The notes under the pieces were generated by a model. The model was not told where the DNA came from. It made no database searches and saw only the letters and a program-made list of their open reading frames with translations. 64,000 nt of DNA, taken from positions 1 to 64,000 of IMG/VR virus record IMGVR_UViG_3300044492_000149, one strand, 5' to 3'. Below are positions 63,873 to 64,000 of this stretch, piece after piece. The position numbers and the translations under genes were made by a program. The stretch comes from a virus. Each line of letters begins with the position of its first letter. Position 1 is the first letter of the stretch.

Positions 63873-64000
63873 ATGCTGACGAAGACAAAAGAAGAGCCGA
63901 AGACGATCTTGACCATTAGCCCGCCGAACTTTCAGCTGGCTAAGGTCAAGATCATTGGCACTGCCCCCCTGGTCATGAACAAAATGTCCAGCGCAAACCG
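63873..64000 (+). CDS. start of a phage recombination/ssDNA-associated-type protein (partial)
   Basis: 42 codons before the window ends, from ATG 63873. ISPPNFQLAKVKIIGTAPLV then MNKMSSANR: the SPPNFQ--K--I-GTAPLV-NKF pattern opens a known family of uncharacterised phage proteins next to replication genes. Function not determined. The 63797-63872 gap has AT-rich CTAGTATACACGG and no gene. Confidence 0.7.
   Translation, partial: MLTKTKEEPKTILTISPPNFQLAKVKIIGTAPLVMNKMSSAN

Noticed and set aside
1-64000. integrase, excisionase, CI-like repressor or att sites
   Set aside because: None of the translated products shows such motifs; absence only holds for this window.

Overview
The window is most of the genome of a large tailed dsDNA bacteriophage with a contractile tail (a myovirus). 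It has an HK97-type head (large terminase, portal, prohead protease, major capsid) and a Mu-type contractile tail and baseplate (sheath, tube, tape measure, gpN-, gpP-, gp45-, gp46-, gp47- and gp48-like proteins). No rRNA, tRNA, integrase, recombinase or CI-type repressor was found, so a lytic lifestyle is inferred but not proven. Base composition is fairly GC-rich with Gram-negative-type Shine-Dalgarno sites. Two phage proteins carry C-terminal VPGP...GAG sorting-like tails that I associate with Alphaproteobacteria (rhizobia-like hosts). The host assignment is an inference.

Layout. 1-4.4 kb (+): primase-polymerase/helicase, a non-coding region with a perfect 32-bp inverted repeat (candidate origin or control structure), a TSCPD-domain protein, a PD-(D/E)XK nuclease, small proteins and a NusG-like antiterminator. 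4.4-43.7 kb (+): one long late operon that starts at a sigma70-like promoter just behind the NusG-like gene and ends at a strong intrinsic terminator at 43.74 kb. It runs from terminase through head, connector, sheath/tube, tape measure, baseplate, five modular tail fibres, and lysis genes. It also holds unusual inserts: a GIY-YIG endonuclease, two exported proteins with PEP-CTERM-like tails, and a small sigma-region-4/RNAP-alpha-CTD-like regulator. 43.7-50.0 kb (-): a leftward block of small accessory genes, several of them 27-60 codon microproteins, behind DNA polymerase I. 50.0-57.6 kb (+): early genes under a recurring promoter type (TTTAC[A/T], 16-17 bp, TACANN) overlapped by CTTAC-NN-GTAAG dyads. 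They include an amidoligase, two gamma-glutamylcyclotransferase-like proteins, a UvrD-type helicase and a nucleoside deoxyribosyltransferase-like protein. 57.6-59.8 kb (-): dCMP deaminase, MazG-like pyrophosphohydrolase and an SF2 helicase. 59.9-64 kb (+): a DUF6378-like protein, an asparagine-synthetase-like amidotransferase, a cytosine-C5 methyltransferase with altered catalytic motifs, an amino-methyltransferase, and the start of one more gene.

How the parts may work together. The NusG-like protein, encoded immediately before the late promoter, is a natural candidate to carry RNA polymerase through the hairpins seen inside the 39-kb late operon. The amidoligase, the two cyclotransferase-like enzymes, the asparagine-synthetase-like protein, two methyltransferases and three nucleotide-pool enzymes together look like an amide-bond or nucleotide modification system whose target (DNA base, peptidoglycan or protein) cannot be settled from sequence alone. 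The virion proteins are strikingly cysteine-rich, most of all the gp48-like and gp47-like baseplate proteins.
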